Of a DNA stretch of 64,000 nucleotides, positions 42,858 through 50,357 are shown in pieces. A program made the translations under genes and the position numbers. The stretch spans positions 248,001 to 312,000 of the forward strand of contig CAWINK010000022.1 of assembly GCA_963837445.1 (NCBI GenBank). Direction: 5' to 3'. Origin of the DNA: JACVRW01 sp963837445. Lineage in GTDB: Bacteria > Actinomycetota > Thermoleophilia > Solirubrobacterales > Thermoleophilaceae. The notes beneath the pieces are model-generated. The model worked only from the letters and a program-made list of their open reading frames with translations. It ran no database searches and was not told the DNA's origin. Position 1 is the stretch's first letter. Every line of letters begins with the position of its first letter.

Positions 42858-43787
42858 TCAAGCGTGCAAAGCCGAGTCCGCGCCCGTCGGGAAGCGCGGG
42901 TCCGCGCGCGGCGGCGAGCCGCCGATGGCCAGCGCCGCCCGGGCGGTGACCACGTGGTACAGGATCAGAAGCTGCACGAGCGCGAGCGAGTCGGAGCGGT
43001 GGAGGTCCATCCCGACGGTGAACTCGCCGAGCCGCCGGATCCGCAGGTGGCTCGCGAAGCTCATCCGCTCCCACACCGCCTCCTCCAGCTCGGCCGCGTG
43101 GCCGGGGTCGAGGTTCCCGGGGATCCGCAGGAGCCACTCGCGCTCGCGCTTGATCAGCGCAGGTCCGCTTCCATCGATGAGCGGTGACAGATCCGGATGG
43201 GGAAGGGTGTCTCGGAGGATCACGTCGGCGTCCAGGCGCTCCGAGAAGGCCACCACGATGTCAGCGAACGCCCGCTGGGGCTGGACGTACGCCTCCGCAT
43301 CCGTCTGCCGTTTGTCCAGCTCGGCCAGCACCTCGTTGGTCGTGTAGCCGCGCCGCGTGCAATCGCGATTCACCTTCCACGCTCGGCGCAGGTCCTCGGG
43401 TGGAGCGAGCACGACTCGCACGTCGTGCAGCGAGCGCAGCGTGTCGGTGTGGAAGTTGAGGAGGCCCTCGACGACCAGGAACTTCGCCGGCCTGACATAT
43501 GCCGGCGGCTCGAACTCACCGCTCCGGTGGCTGTAGACCGGTTTCAGGATCGGCTCGCCGCGACGGAGATGCGTCAGGTGCTGGGTCAGGATGTCCAGAT
43601 GGTTCGAGTCCGGGTGCAGTGGAGTGACCCCGAGCTCGCGGCGCTGCCTCCGGTCGTAGCGGTGATAGTCGTCTGCGGAAATGTGGGTCACGTGGCTGTC
43701 GCCGATGACTCTCGTAAGACCGCGCGTGAGCGTCGTCTTACCGGCGCCCGAATCCCCTACAACCCCGACGACGATCGCTCTAGGCAC
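42858..43787 (-). CDS. Phosphoribulokinase / uridine-kinase-like enzyme
   Basis: A 309-residue P-loop kinase. Walker A is GVVGDSGAGKTTL (Lys17), then HISADDYHRYDRRQRRELGVTPLHPDSNHLDIL, PVYSHRSGEFEPPAYVRP and VVEGLLNF. These match class II phosphoribulokinases (Calvin-cycle type) better than uridine kinases. The start GTG 43787 overlaps the flavin reductase stop by 8 nt. No RuBisCO gene is present in the window, so it may phosphorylate another pentose or polyol, or belong to a split Calvin cycle. It is the last gene of a four-gene overlapping operon. Confidence 0.8.
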   Translation of the reverse strand: MPRAIVVGVVGDSGAGKTTLTRGLTRVIGDSHVTHISADDYHRYDRRQRRELGVTPLHPDSNHLDILTQHLTHLRRGEPILKPVYSHRSGEFEPPAYVRPAKFLVVEGLLNFHTDTLRSLHDVRVVLAPPEDLRRAWKVNRDCTRRGYTTNEVLAELDKRQTDAEAYVQPQRAFADIVVAFSERLDADVILRDTLPHPDLSPLIDGSGPALIKREREWLLRIPGNLDPGHAAELEEAVWERMSFASHLRIRRLGEFTVGMDLHRSDSLALVQLLILYHVVTARAALAIGGSPPRADPRFPTGADSALHA

Positions 43788-44358
43788 CGAGCTTCTCGTA
43801 GCGCCCGCCGTGGAAGAGCAGCGGCGTGCCCGCGTTCTGGCGCGCGTACTCCACACGGCCGAGGAAGAGCGAGTGGTCGCCGCCCCAGTACGACTTCTCC
43901 ACGCGCGCGACGAAGTGCGCGAGCGCGCCGTCCACGAGCGGCGTGTCCTTGACCACGAGGAACTTCGGGTCCACGTCGTCGGTCCTCCCCGCAAACCGAT
44001 CCGAGAGAGCCGCCTGGGTCGCGCAGAGCACGCTCACGCCGTAATGCATCCCCTCGTGCAGGAGGCCGCACATCTTGGTACGGCGGTCGACCGAGATCAG
44101 GACCAGCGGGGGCTCGAGCGAAACCGACATGAAGGCGTTGGCCGTCATGCCATGCACTTCCTCCCCCTTGAGCGCCGTGATGACCGTGACCCCGGTGGCG
44201 AACATGCCAAGCGTGCGGCGAAGCGCGACCGCGGGGTCCTGTCCGTCATCGCCCACATCAAGCCGCTCCGCCTCGGCGTAGTCGTCGAAGGGGCTCGCTC
44301 CGATGCCGTCGGGTCCCGTGAAGCTCAGCGGGAATTTGAATTCCTGCGGTTGCGTCAC
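43780..44358 (-). CDS. Flavin reductase (HpaC-like, FMN-binding split barrel)
   Basis: A 192-residue NAD(P)H:flavin oxidoreductase of the HpaC family: RRTLGMFATGVTVIT, MTANAFMSVSLEPPLVLISVDR and HFVARVEKSYWGGDHSLFLGRVE are its typical blocks, the first two binding FMN. It supplies reduced flavin to a partner monooxygenase. GTG 44358 overlaps the stop of the DUF1989-GcvT gene (GTGA) and its own stop overlaps the next gene by 8 nt. The acyl-CoA-dehydrogenase-fold protein two genes upstream is the obvious candidate partner. Confidence 0.86.
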   Translation of the reverse strand: MTQPQEFKFPLSFTGPDGIGASPFDDYAEAERLDVGDDGQDPAVALRRTLGMFATGVTVITALKGEEVHGMTANAFMSVSLEPPLVLISVDRRTKMCGLLHEGMHYGVSVLCATQAALSDRFAGRTDDVDPKFLVVKDTPLVDGALAHFVARVEKSYWGGDHSLFLGRVEYARQNAGTPLLFHGGRYEKLGA

Positions 44359-46649
44359 GAGCGCGGGCGCTCCTTCTTCGGGTCGTAGAACGGGAAGCCG
44401 ACCACCTTCGCGGCGATGCGCTTCTGGAGGCCGTCGAGCTTGCCCACCTCCACGTCGGTGCCCTCCTCCCCGTACTGCACGGACATCCGGCAGAGCGCGA
44501 CGTTCTTGCGGAGCAGCGGGCTGCGGGTGCCGCTCGTGACCACGCCCACGCGCTGGCGCCCCACGTACACCTCGTCGCCGTGCCCCGCGGTCTCGTTGCC
44601 CTCGAGCTCGAGGCCCACGAGCTTTCGCTGCGGATGCGCGGAGCGCTCGATCAGCGCCTCCTTGCCCACGAAGTCGTCCTCGCTGTCGAGCTTCACCGTG
44701 AAGCCGATGCCGGCCTCGAACGGGTCCACCTGGTCGTCGAACTCGTAGCCGGCGAAGATCAGTCCCGCCTCGATCCGGATCATGTCGAGCGCGTCGAGGC
44801 CGAGCGGCGTCATGCCGTGCGGCTGCCCCGCCTCCCAGATCGCGTCCCAGACGGCCGGGCCGTCGTCCGGGTGGCAGAACACCTCGTAGCCGAGCTCGCC
44901 CGTGTAGCCCGTGCGCGACACCACCACCGGGATCCCCTGGTAGTCGCCGATCCGGCCGACCAGGAAGCGGAACCACTTGAGGTCCTCGAGGCCCGGCTGC
45001 GTGGGCGGCGCCCAGACCAGCTTCTTCATGATCTCGCGGCTCTCGGGGCCCTGCACCGCCACGTTGTGGAGCTGGTCCGTGGAGTGCTTCACCCACACCT
45101 TCAGGTCGAGCCGCTCCGCCAGCTCCTTCAGCCACACGCCCGTGTACGGGTCGCCGCCGATGAAGCGGAAGTTGTTGTCGCCCAGCCGGAAGACGGTGGC
45201 GTCGTCGATCATGCCGCCGGTCTCGTTGCAGACCGCCGTGTAGACCACCTGCCCGACCGCCAGCCGGCGCGCGTCGCGCGTGATCGCCATCTGGATCAGC
45301 GCCTCCGCGTCCGGGCCCAGCACCTCCCACTTGCGCAGCGGCGAGAGGTCCATGATCACCGCCTTCTCGCGGCACGCCCAGTACTGGTTGATCGCGCCCT
45401 CGGTGTTGTAGCACTGGGGCAGCCAGTAGCCGCGGTACTCCACGAAGCTCTCGGTGAGCTCGCTGGTGCGCGGGTGGAACGCCGTTTCCTTGGTCAGCAC
45501 TGGCTCTGCCTCCGGGGTCACGCGGTGGGCGATGGCCGTCGAGAAGCGGTTCTCGGGCGAATAGACCCGTACGTGGATGTCGGTGATGTCCCAGCCGTTG
45601 GCCGGGTCGATGTCGTCGGGGCATGCGGACGACGCGCACACAAGGTCCGTCATCGCCCGCATCAGCACGTAGTCGCCGGGCCGCGACCACGGCTCGTCGG
45701 AGACGATCACGTTGTCGTCCTCCACGTGCGTGTTGAAGAAGAAGTTGACCGCCTCCCAGCCGGCGCGCGCGGCGATCCCGTACGGCGCGACCTGCCCGTT
45801 GAAGTTGTCGCTGCAGTTCACGTGGCCGGGGTAGCCCATGTCCTCGTAGTAGCGGCGCGTGCAGGCGAGGCCGAACGTGTCGTGGCGGCCGACCGTGTCG
45901 CGCACCACCTGCACGAGCGGGTCCATGTCCACGTCGAAGAACTTGGCGTAGAGGCCGGGCTGCGGGTAGGCGGCGCCCATCAGCGTGCGCGTGGTCACGC
46001 CGTCCATCCCGCGTTCGAGCCCGTTCTCGAGCTTGTGCTTGTGGAAGGCGAGGAAGTCCGAGCACTGGCGCCCGCGCACGTCGATCACCTGGATGAACTC
46101 GCCCTCGCGCACCTCGTAGGACAGCGCGCTCGCGCGGTCCACGCGGAAGTCGAGCCGCGGGTCGGCGAGCGGTGCCGGCAGCTCCGCCTCGGCCTCGGTG
46201 CGCGGCGTGTCGCGCTTGACCTCGACCACGAGAGCGGACGCCGGCGGGTCGCCGTCCACGAGCCGGCCGCCGGGCGCCGCCACAACAAGCATGGCGTCCC
46301 GATCAGCGACGAACGTCTCAGAAGCGCCGGGCCGGCTGTCGGGTCCGAACAGGAGCGCGGCCGTTGCCTCGTCCGGGCGGAGACCGATGGTGTGGATCGA
46401 ACGGAGGAAGTCCTGGTCAGACGACTCCCTGAGGACTGATGCCGGAGCATCCTGTCGGACGCCAAGAGCATCGGGCACGACCGTCAGCTCGGCCGGCTGG
46501 CCGCCGTCCGGGTCGATCACCGTGACCCGGTCGCCGCCGTGCAGCTCGACCACGGTGGCCGAGCCCGGGCGCACCCACCACGTCTCGAAGCTCCGGTCGA
46601 TCGGCCTAAGACCGGAGACGAGCGAGGGTGGAGTGCGCTGGATCGTCAC
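44355..46649 (-). CDS. Fusion: DUF1989 (urea-carboxylase-associated) domains + GcvT-type aminomethyltransferase
   Basis: A 764-residue protein in one frame. Residues about 20-185 and 190-380 are two DUF1989-like segments; the second is clearer (YEVREGEFIQVIDVRGRQCSDFLAFHK; YPGHVNCSDNFNGQVAPYGI; VNFFFNTHVEDDN). From about 400 to the end is a GcvT/DmdA-type folate-binding domain: ETGGMIDDATVFRLGDNNFRFIGG with the catalytic Asp, SRTGYTGELGYEVF and GLGFTVKLD-like GIGFTVKLDSEDDFVGKEAL. GcvT proteins move a methylene or methyl unit onto tetrahydrofolate. DUF1989 proteins go with urea/allophanate and other amide metabolism, role unknown. It overlaps both neighbours as GTGA. Confidence 0.82.
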   Translation of the reverse strand: MTIQRTPPSLVSGLRPIDRSFETWWVRPGSATVVELHGGDRVTVIDPDGGQPAELTVVPDALGVRQDAPASVLRESSDQDFLRSIHTIGLRPDEATAALLFGPDSRPGASETFVADRDAMLVVAAPGGRLVDGDPPASALVVEVKRDTPRTEAEAELPAPLADPRLDFRVDRASALSYEVREGEFIQVIDVRGRQCSDFLAFHKHKLENGLERGMDGVTTRTLMGAAYPQPGLYAKFFDVDMDPLVQVVRDTVGRHDTFGLACTRRYYEDMGYPGHVNCSDNFNGQVAPYGIAARAGWEAVNFFFNTHVEDDNVIVSDEPWSRPGDYVLMRAMTDLVCASSACPDDIDPANGWDITDIHVRVYSPENRFSTAIAHRVTPEAEPVLTKETAFHPRTSELTESFVEYRGYWLPQCYNTEGAINQYWACREKAVIMDLSPLRKWEVLGPDAEALIQMAITRDARRLAVGQVVYTAVCNETGGMIDDATVFRLGDNNFRFIGGDPYTGVWLKELAERLDLKVWVKHSTDQLHNVAVQGPESREIMKKLVWAPPTQPGLEDLKWFRFLVGRIGDYQGIPVVVSRTGYTGELGYEVFCHPDDGPAVWDAIWEAGQPHGMTPLGLDALDMIRIEAGLIFAGYEFDDQVDPFEAGIGFTVKLDSEDDFVGKEALIERSAHPQRKLVGLELEGNETAGHGDEVYVGRQRVGVVTSGTRSPLLRKNVALCRMSVQYGEEGTDVEVGKLDGLQKRIAAKVVGFPFYDPKKERPRS

Positions 46650-48049
46650 GTCTTGGCGGCCGGCTCTTTCGCCTCGTCCTTCTCGGCCTGCTCCATGAGC
46701 TCCTTGGCCAGGTCACGCTTGGCGGCGGAGTCGAGCTTCTTCACCTCATTCTCGACGACCCTGCGGTTGTAGGTCTGGTTCCAGTAGTCGAGGACGTCGA
46801 AGCCGAGCAGCACGGCCTTGCCCACGAACTGCCGCAGCACCTCGTTGGTCGGGCCCATCACCCAGCCGGCCTTGGCGTCGCGCACGTAGCGCTCGAGCTC
46901 CATGTCGCGCTTGTAGCCCGAGCCGCCGCACGCGTGGAGCATCTTGTCCACGTGGTGGGCCACGTTCTTGGCCGCCTCGAACTTGATCTGCCAGGCCCAG
47001 TGGAGGTAGTCCGCGCGGGCGGTCTCCCCCACCTCGAGGATGCGCCGGTTGTCGTCGGTCACGCGGTCCATCGCCTGAGCCACCGACATTACGAACACGC
47101 GACACGCGTTCGTGTCCATCACGGCCTCGCCCACGTAGTCCTGGATCGTCGGGTAGTCCGCCACTCGCATGCCCACGTCCACGTGGCGCTTGCGCGTGGT
47201 GTGGCGCTTGGCGATGTCGATCGCGCCCATCGTGATGCCGTTCCACACCGAGGAGGAGCCGATCAGGAACCAGGGGTCCACGGCCTCGTCGTTCGACGCC
47301 GCCCCGTCGCCCAGCGGGCCGACGACCTGCTCGCCCGGGATCTCAACGTCCTCCACCTGGATCGGACCGGACTGGTTGCCGCGCAGTCCGAGCGCGTCCC
47401 AGAGCGAGGGCTGCGCCTTCACGTCCTCGCCGTCGATCACGAACACCGACAGATCGTCGTAGCCCTTGAAGTCCGGGCTCGTGGTCTGCACGACGTAGAA
47501 GTCGGCGAAGCCGCCCGAGGTCGTCCAGGACGCCTTCTTGTTCACCTTGTAGCCGCCGTTCGACTTCTCGGCCTTCGAGGAGAACGGGTACCAGAAGTGC
47601 GAGCCGGTCTCGGGGTCCGAGTAGGACAGCGTGCCGATCTTGACCTCGCTGTTGAGCGGCCGGACGTACTTGTCGACCAGCTCGGGGGTCGGCCGCAACA
47701 TGATCGTCGCGACCGCGGCCATGTGCATGACGTAACACATGGCGGTCGAGGCGCAGCCGTAGCGGGCGAGCGTCTCGCAGACCATCGTGAAGGCCACGTG
47801 GTTCTCGCCCAGTCCGCCGTACTCCTCGGGCACCGTCAGCGCCAGGAAGCCGTGCTCCGCGAGGATCTCGAAGTTGCGGCGCGGATACAGCAGCTCGTCA
47901 TCCGAGCGCTTCGCGTTCGCGCGCATCTCTGACTCGCAGAGCTCGATCAGCTTGGCGCGCAGCTCCTTCTGCCGCTCCGTCAGGAACCAGTCAGGGTCCC
48001 ACTCGTAGCCGAGGCCCCAGAAGGGCTCGCCTCCCCACGTCTTCTCCAC
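46646..48049 (-). CDS. Acyl-CoA-dehydrogenase-fold flavoprotein (possible monooxygenase)
   Basis: A 467-residue protein with the three ACAD parts: N-terminal helices (EILAEHGFLALTVPEEYGGLG), a beta domain (GTLSYSDPETGSHFWYPFSSKAEKS; TSGGFADFYVVQT) and C-terminal helices (HACGGSGYKRDMELERYVRDAKAGW). In classical enzymes the RDAK helix leads to a Tyr-Glu-Gly-Thr containing the catalytic Glu; here this is VMGPTNEV, without that Glu. With a flavin reductase in the same operon, a two-component FMN monooxygenase of the DszC type is at least as likely as an acyl-CoA dehydrogenase. GTG 48049 follows GGGGAGAG. A GTAC palindrome lies 33 bp upstream. Confidence 0.8.
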   Translation of the reverse strand: MEKTWGGEPFWGLGYEWDPDWFLTERQKELRAKLIELCESEMRANAKRSDDELLYPRRNFEILAEHGFLALTVPEEYGGLGENHVAFTMVCETLARYGCASTAMCYVMHMAAVATIMLRPTPELVDKYVRPLNSEVKIGTLSYSDPETGSHFWYPFSSKAEKSNGGYKVNKKASWTTSGGFADFYVVQTTSPDFKGYDDLSVFVIDGEDVKAQPSLWDALGLRGNQSGPIQVEDVEIPGEQVVGPLGDGAASNDEAVDPWFLIGSSSVWNGITMGAIDIAKRHTTRKRHVDVGMRVADYPTIQDYVGEAVMDTNACRVFVMSVAQAMDRVTDDNRRILEVGETARADYLHWAWQIKFEAAKNVAHHVDKMLHACGGSGYKRDMELERYVRDAKAGWVMGPTNEVLRQFVGKAVLLGFDVLDYWNQTYNRRVVENEVKKLDSAAKRDLAKELMEQAEKDEAKEPAAKT

Positions 48050-48081
48050 GATCTTTCTCTCCCCGGGTCGGGCGCGCGTTC

Positions 48082-48095
48082 GTACAAATATGTAC
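48082..48095. promoter_or_regulatory. Palindromic operator GTAC-N6-GTAC
   Basis: GTACAAATATGTAC, a perfect 5-bp inverted repeat (GTACA/TGTAC) between the divergent flavoprotein operon and the dioxygenase gene. The same GTAC-N6-GTAC layout recurs at 50304-50317. Confidence 0.6.
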
Positions 48096-48152
48096 AGACC
48101 GGTTCTACCGTATTCGGCGAATCGTGTCCATCCAGACGCTAGCGTCCAGACG

Positions 48153-48830
48153 GTGAGCCGCCTCAGCAGACGTCAGGCGCTCGCCGGCCTTGGCAGCGTC
48201 AGCCTCGGCGCCCTGATCGCGGCGTGCAGTGGCGATGACGACGAACCCACAGCACGCGTGGAGACCTCCGAGGGCACGAGTTCGCGCTTCGACGACGCCG
48301 CCACCTGCACGCAGACGGCGGAGCAGACCGAGGGCCCCTTCTACTTCGACGTCGACCGCATCCGCAGCGACATCCGCGAGGACCGGAAGGGCGCGATGCT
48401 GCGTCTCGGCGTGCGAGTCCGTGATGCCGCGGAGTGCGAGCCGATCGGGAACGCCGTCGTGGACATCTGGCACTGCGACGCAGAGGGCAGCTACTCGGAG
48501 CCGGGCGAGACCTACCTTCGCGGAGCGCAGGTCACCAACGCCGACGGGATCGTCGAGTTCACCACCGTGTACCCCGGCTGGTATCCGGGCCGCACGGTGC
48601 ACATCCACGCGAAGGTGCACCTCGACAGGCAGACCGTGCTCACAACGCAGGTCTACTTCGACGACACGGTCAGCGCGCGCGTGTTCGTGGACGATCCCTA
48701 CCCGGGCGAGTCGAACCGCGACGGCTTCAACGCGACCGACGGCCTCTACGACCGCAATCTGGAGCTCACGCTCTCAGAGGAGGGCGACGGGCACCACGGG
48801 CTGATCACACTCGACGTGGCGAGCGCATGA
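48153..48830 (+). CDS. Intradiol ring-cleavage dioxygenase-like protein, Tat-exported
   Basis: A 225-residue protein starting at GTG 48153 with a twin-arginine signal (SRLSRRQALAGLGSVSLGAL) and a lipobox-like LIAAC, so it is exported and probably lipidated. The rest matches the intradiol dioxygenase fold: TEGPFYFDVDRIRSDIRED, VDIWHCDAEGSYSE and the iron-ligand region YPGWYPGRTVHIHAKV with Tyr and two His. Exported members of this family occur in actinobacteria and fungi; the substrate is unknown and may not be a free catechol. It overlaps the HEAT gene (ATGA). Confidence 0.85.
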   Translation: MSRLSRRQALAGLGSVSLGALIAACSGDDDEPTARVETSEGTSSRFDDAATCTQTAEQTEGPFYFDVDRIRSDIREDRKGAMLRLGVRVRDAAECEPIGNAVVDIWHCDAEGSYSEPGETYLRGAQVTNADGIVEFTTVYPGWYPGRTVHIHAKVHLDRQTVLTTQVYFDDTVSARVFVDDPYPGESNRDGFNATDGLYDRNLELTLSEEGDGHHGLITLDVASA

Positions 48831-49333
48831 GGACCGACTCCGCGATCGCCAAGTTGCAGGACCAAAAGGAACGACATCGAGTCGACGCGGCGATCTGGGT
48901 CTGGTCGCGTGACGCCGGACACTTCTCCGATGAGGAACGGATCAGGTTGATCGACGTCCTGCAGGTGACCGCCACGGCTGACGAGAGCGACTCCGTCCGA
49001 AGCCAGTCCGTTTTGGCGCTGGTCCGCTTGCAGGCGCCGGGTGCAGCGGACCTCGCACTGGATGCACTGCGCGACCCCGATCCGATGGCGAGGTACACGG
49101 TTGCTGCCGGACTCGGACCGACCGAGGATCCTCGCATCGTCGATCAGTTGATCGCGCTCCTGGACGACGACGACGGCTACGTGCGCGAAGGCGCAGCGCT
49201 GGGCCTCTCCACCCAGAACGACCCCCGAGCCATCGATCCGCTCACGGCGATGCTCGATCGCGGCGAGCGAGACTCCGCAGCGAAGGCGGCGGCCAAGCGG
49301 GCGATTGCCTCGTTGAGAGCCGCTCGAGACTGA
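48827..49333 (+). CDS. HEAT-repeat protein
   Basis: A 168-residue all-helical protein with four HEAT (PBS-lyase-like) repeats: SDSVRSQSVLALVRLQAPGA, DPDPMARYTVAAGLGPTEDP, DDDGYVREGAALGLSTQNDP and RDSAAKAAAKRAIASLRAA. Such repeats form a scaffold for protein-protein contacts; no catalytic motif is seen. Its ATG overlaps the stop of the exported dioxygenase gene. It has no signal peptide, so the two products are in different compartments and any functional link is open. Confidence 0.82.
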   Translation: MRTDSAIAKLQDQKERHRVDAAIWVWSRDAGHFSDEERIRLIDVLQVTATADESDSVRSQSVLALVRLQAPGAADLALDALRDPDPMARYTVAAGLGPTEDPRIVDQLIALLDDDDGYVREGAALGLSTQNDPRAIDPLTAMLDRGERDSAAKAAAKRAIASLRAARD

Positions 49334-49708
49334 CTAGCTTCGCTCGAGGAACCGCTTGAGCTGAACGAGCTGGCCGCGGACGTCGCGCCGGACGCCGCGC
49401 GCGAACGTCCCGTGCAGGACCCGAGGCAGCTTCTTCCACTCGAACTCGCTGATCTGGGTGAAGCGCGTGCCGGTTTCGGTGGGCTCGAGCCGGTACTCGA
49501 CATTGAAGATCGAGGCTTCATCCTCCTGGCGGAGGGTCAGCCTGCTCGGGGGCTGGACGTCAAGCTGTTCGAGCGTCAGCTCGAAGGGACTTCGCAGCGG
49601 GACCGGCTTGTGGAGAACGATCCAGCGACGCTCGCCCGTCGGCTCGACCGACTTCACCTTCGGGCACCAGTCCGGATCCTTGAGCGGATCGGACACCAGC
49701 TCCCACAC
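49334..49708 (-). CDS. SRPBCC (polyketide cyclase/START-like) protein, start uncertain
   Basis: From GTG 49708 the frame gives 124 residues of SRPBCC type: WELVSDPLKDPDWCPKVKSVEPTGE and the ending GTRFTQISEFEWKKLPR. Upstream in the same frame lies more family-like sequence (RVEESIEIELPPEAV), but no ATG, GTG or TTG is found before the stop of the upstream universal stress protein gene. The usual first strand is therefore either started at a non-standard codon, lost, or affected by an indel. It binds hydrophobic ligands in its family; role unknown. Confidence 0.65.
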   Translation of the reverse strand: MWELVSDPLKDPDWCPKVKSVEPTGERRWIVLHKPVPLRSPFELTLEQLDVQPPSRLTLRQEDEASIFNVEYRLEPTETGTRFTQISEFEWKKLPRVLHGTFARGVRRDVRGQLVQLKRFLERS

Positions 49709-49779
49709 GGCCTCGGGTGGGAGCTCGATTTCGATGGACTCCTCGACCCGGATGGCGGTGAGCCTAGACCGGCGCGCGC

Positions 49780-50265
49780 CTAGCCGTCCGGCGCAACCCA
49801 GACGAGACAGGCGGCGTCGCGCCTGATCCGCTTCGCCGCTCGCCGGAAGCGCATCCGCCCCACGCGTCCGAGGTGCGGCCCGAACACGATCAGGCCGGCG
49901 TCGCGCTCACTCGCGACTTCGAGCAGCGCCTGCACGGGCCGCTTGGTCCTCACGCGCAGCAGCTCGGTCTTCACCCCGAGCTCGGCCGCGCGGTTCGCCG
50001 TGGCACGCACCGCGTCGAGGTCCTCCTCGTGCGGGAGCGTGGTGTGCTCGGGCCCGGCGAGGATCAGCGTGGTCGCGTACGGGGGCAGCCGGATCAGGTT
50101 CACGAGCAGCAATGGCACGCTCGCCTCGAGCGCGCTGTCGATCGCCATCCGCTCGGCGCTGGGGTCCACGCGCACCGACAACGTCGCCAAGACCACGGGC
50201 CGCGCGCGTGTCGGGTTCACGCTCCATTTTGCGAGATCCGCGTCGTGGTCGATGAGCTGCGCCAT
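49780..50265 (-). CDS. Universal-stress-protein-like protein
   Basis: A 161-residue alpha/beta protein with a USP-type Rossmann-like pattern: VVLATLSVRVDPSAERMAIDSALEA, LVNLIRLPPYA, and the ending ASERDAGLIVFGPHLGRVGRMRFRRAAKRIRRDAACLVWVAPDG, which resembles the nucleotide-binding GxxGx(9)G(S/T) region with the last part altered. ATG 50265 is chosen over an upstream ATG because homology starts there. It is divergent from the APC permease gene. Confidence 0.75.
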   Translation of the reverse strand: MAQLIDHDADLAKWSVNPTRARPVVLATLSVRVDPSAERMAIDSALEASVPLLLVNLIRLPPYATTLILAGPEHTTLPHEEDLDAVRATANRAAELGVKTELLRVRTKRPVQALLEVASERDAGLIVFGPHLGRVGRMRFRRAAKRIRRDAACLVWVAPDG

Positions 50266-50289
50266 GTTGACGTGCGTCCGTAACGCATG

Positions 50290-50317
50290 GTACAAGGGGC
50301 GCTGTACCAATTGGTAC
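50290..50317. promoter_or_regulatory. GTAC-type operator upstream of the APC permease
   Basis: GTACCAATTGGTAC at 50304-50317 is a perfect palindrome with the layout GTAC-N6-GTAC also seen at 48082. A further GGTACA at 50289 pairs with TGTACC at 50303, giving a second overlapping inverted repeat. It is 41 bp before the permease start. Confidence 0.6.
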
Positions 50318-50357
50318 GGCTGCTGGGGGCTTACTACTCGAGGGAGAGGAAGGGTCG

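Noticed and set aside
42858..43787. Calvin-cycle operon
   Set aside because: A PRK-like gene and a CbbR-like LysR are present, but no RuBisCO or other cbb gene is in the window, and the operon partners are unrelated.
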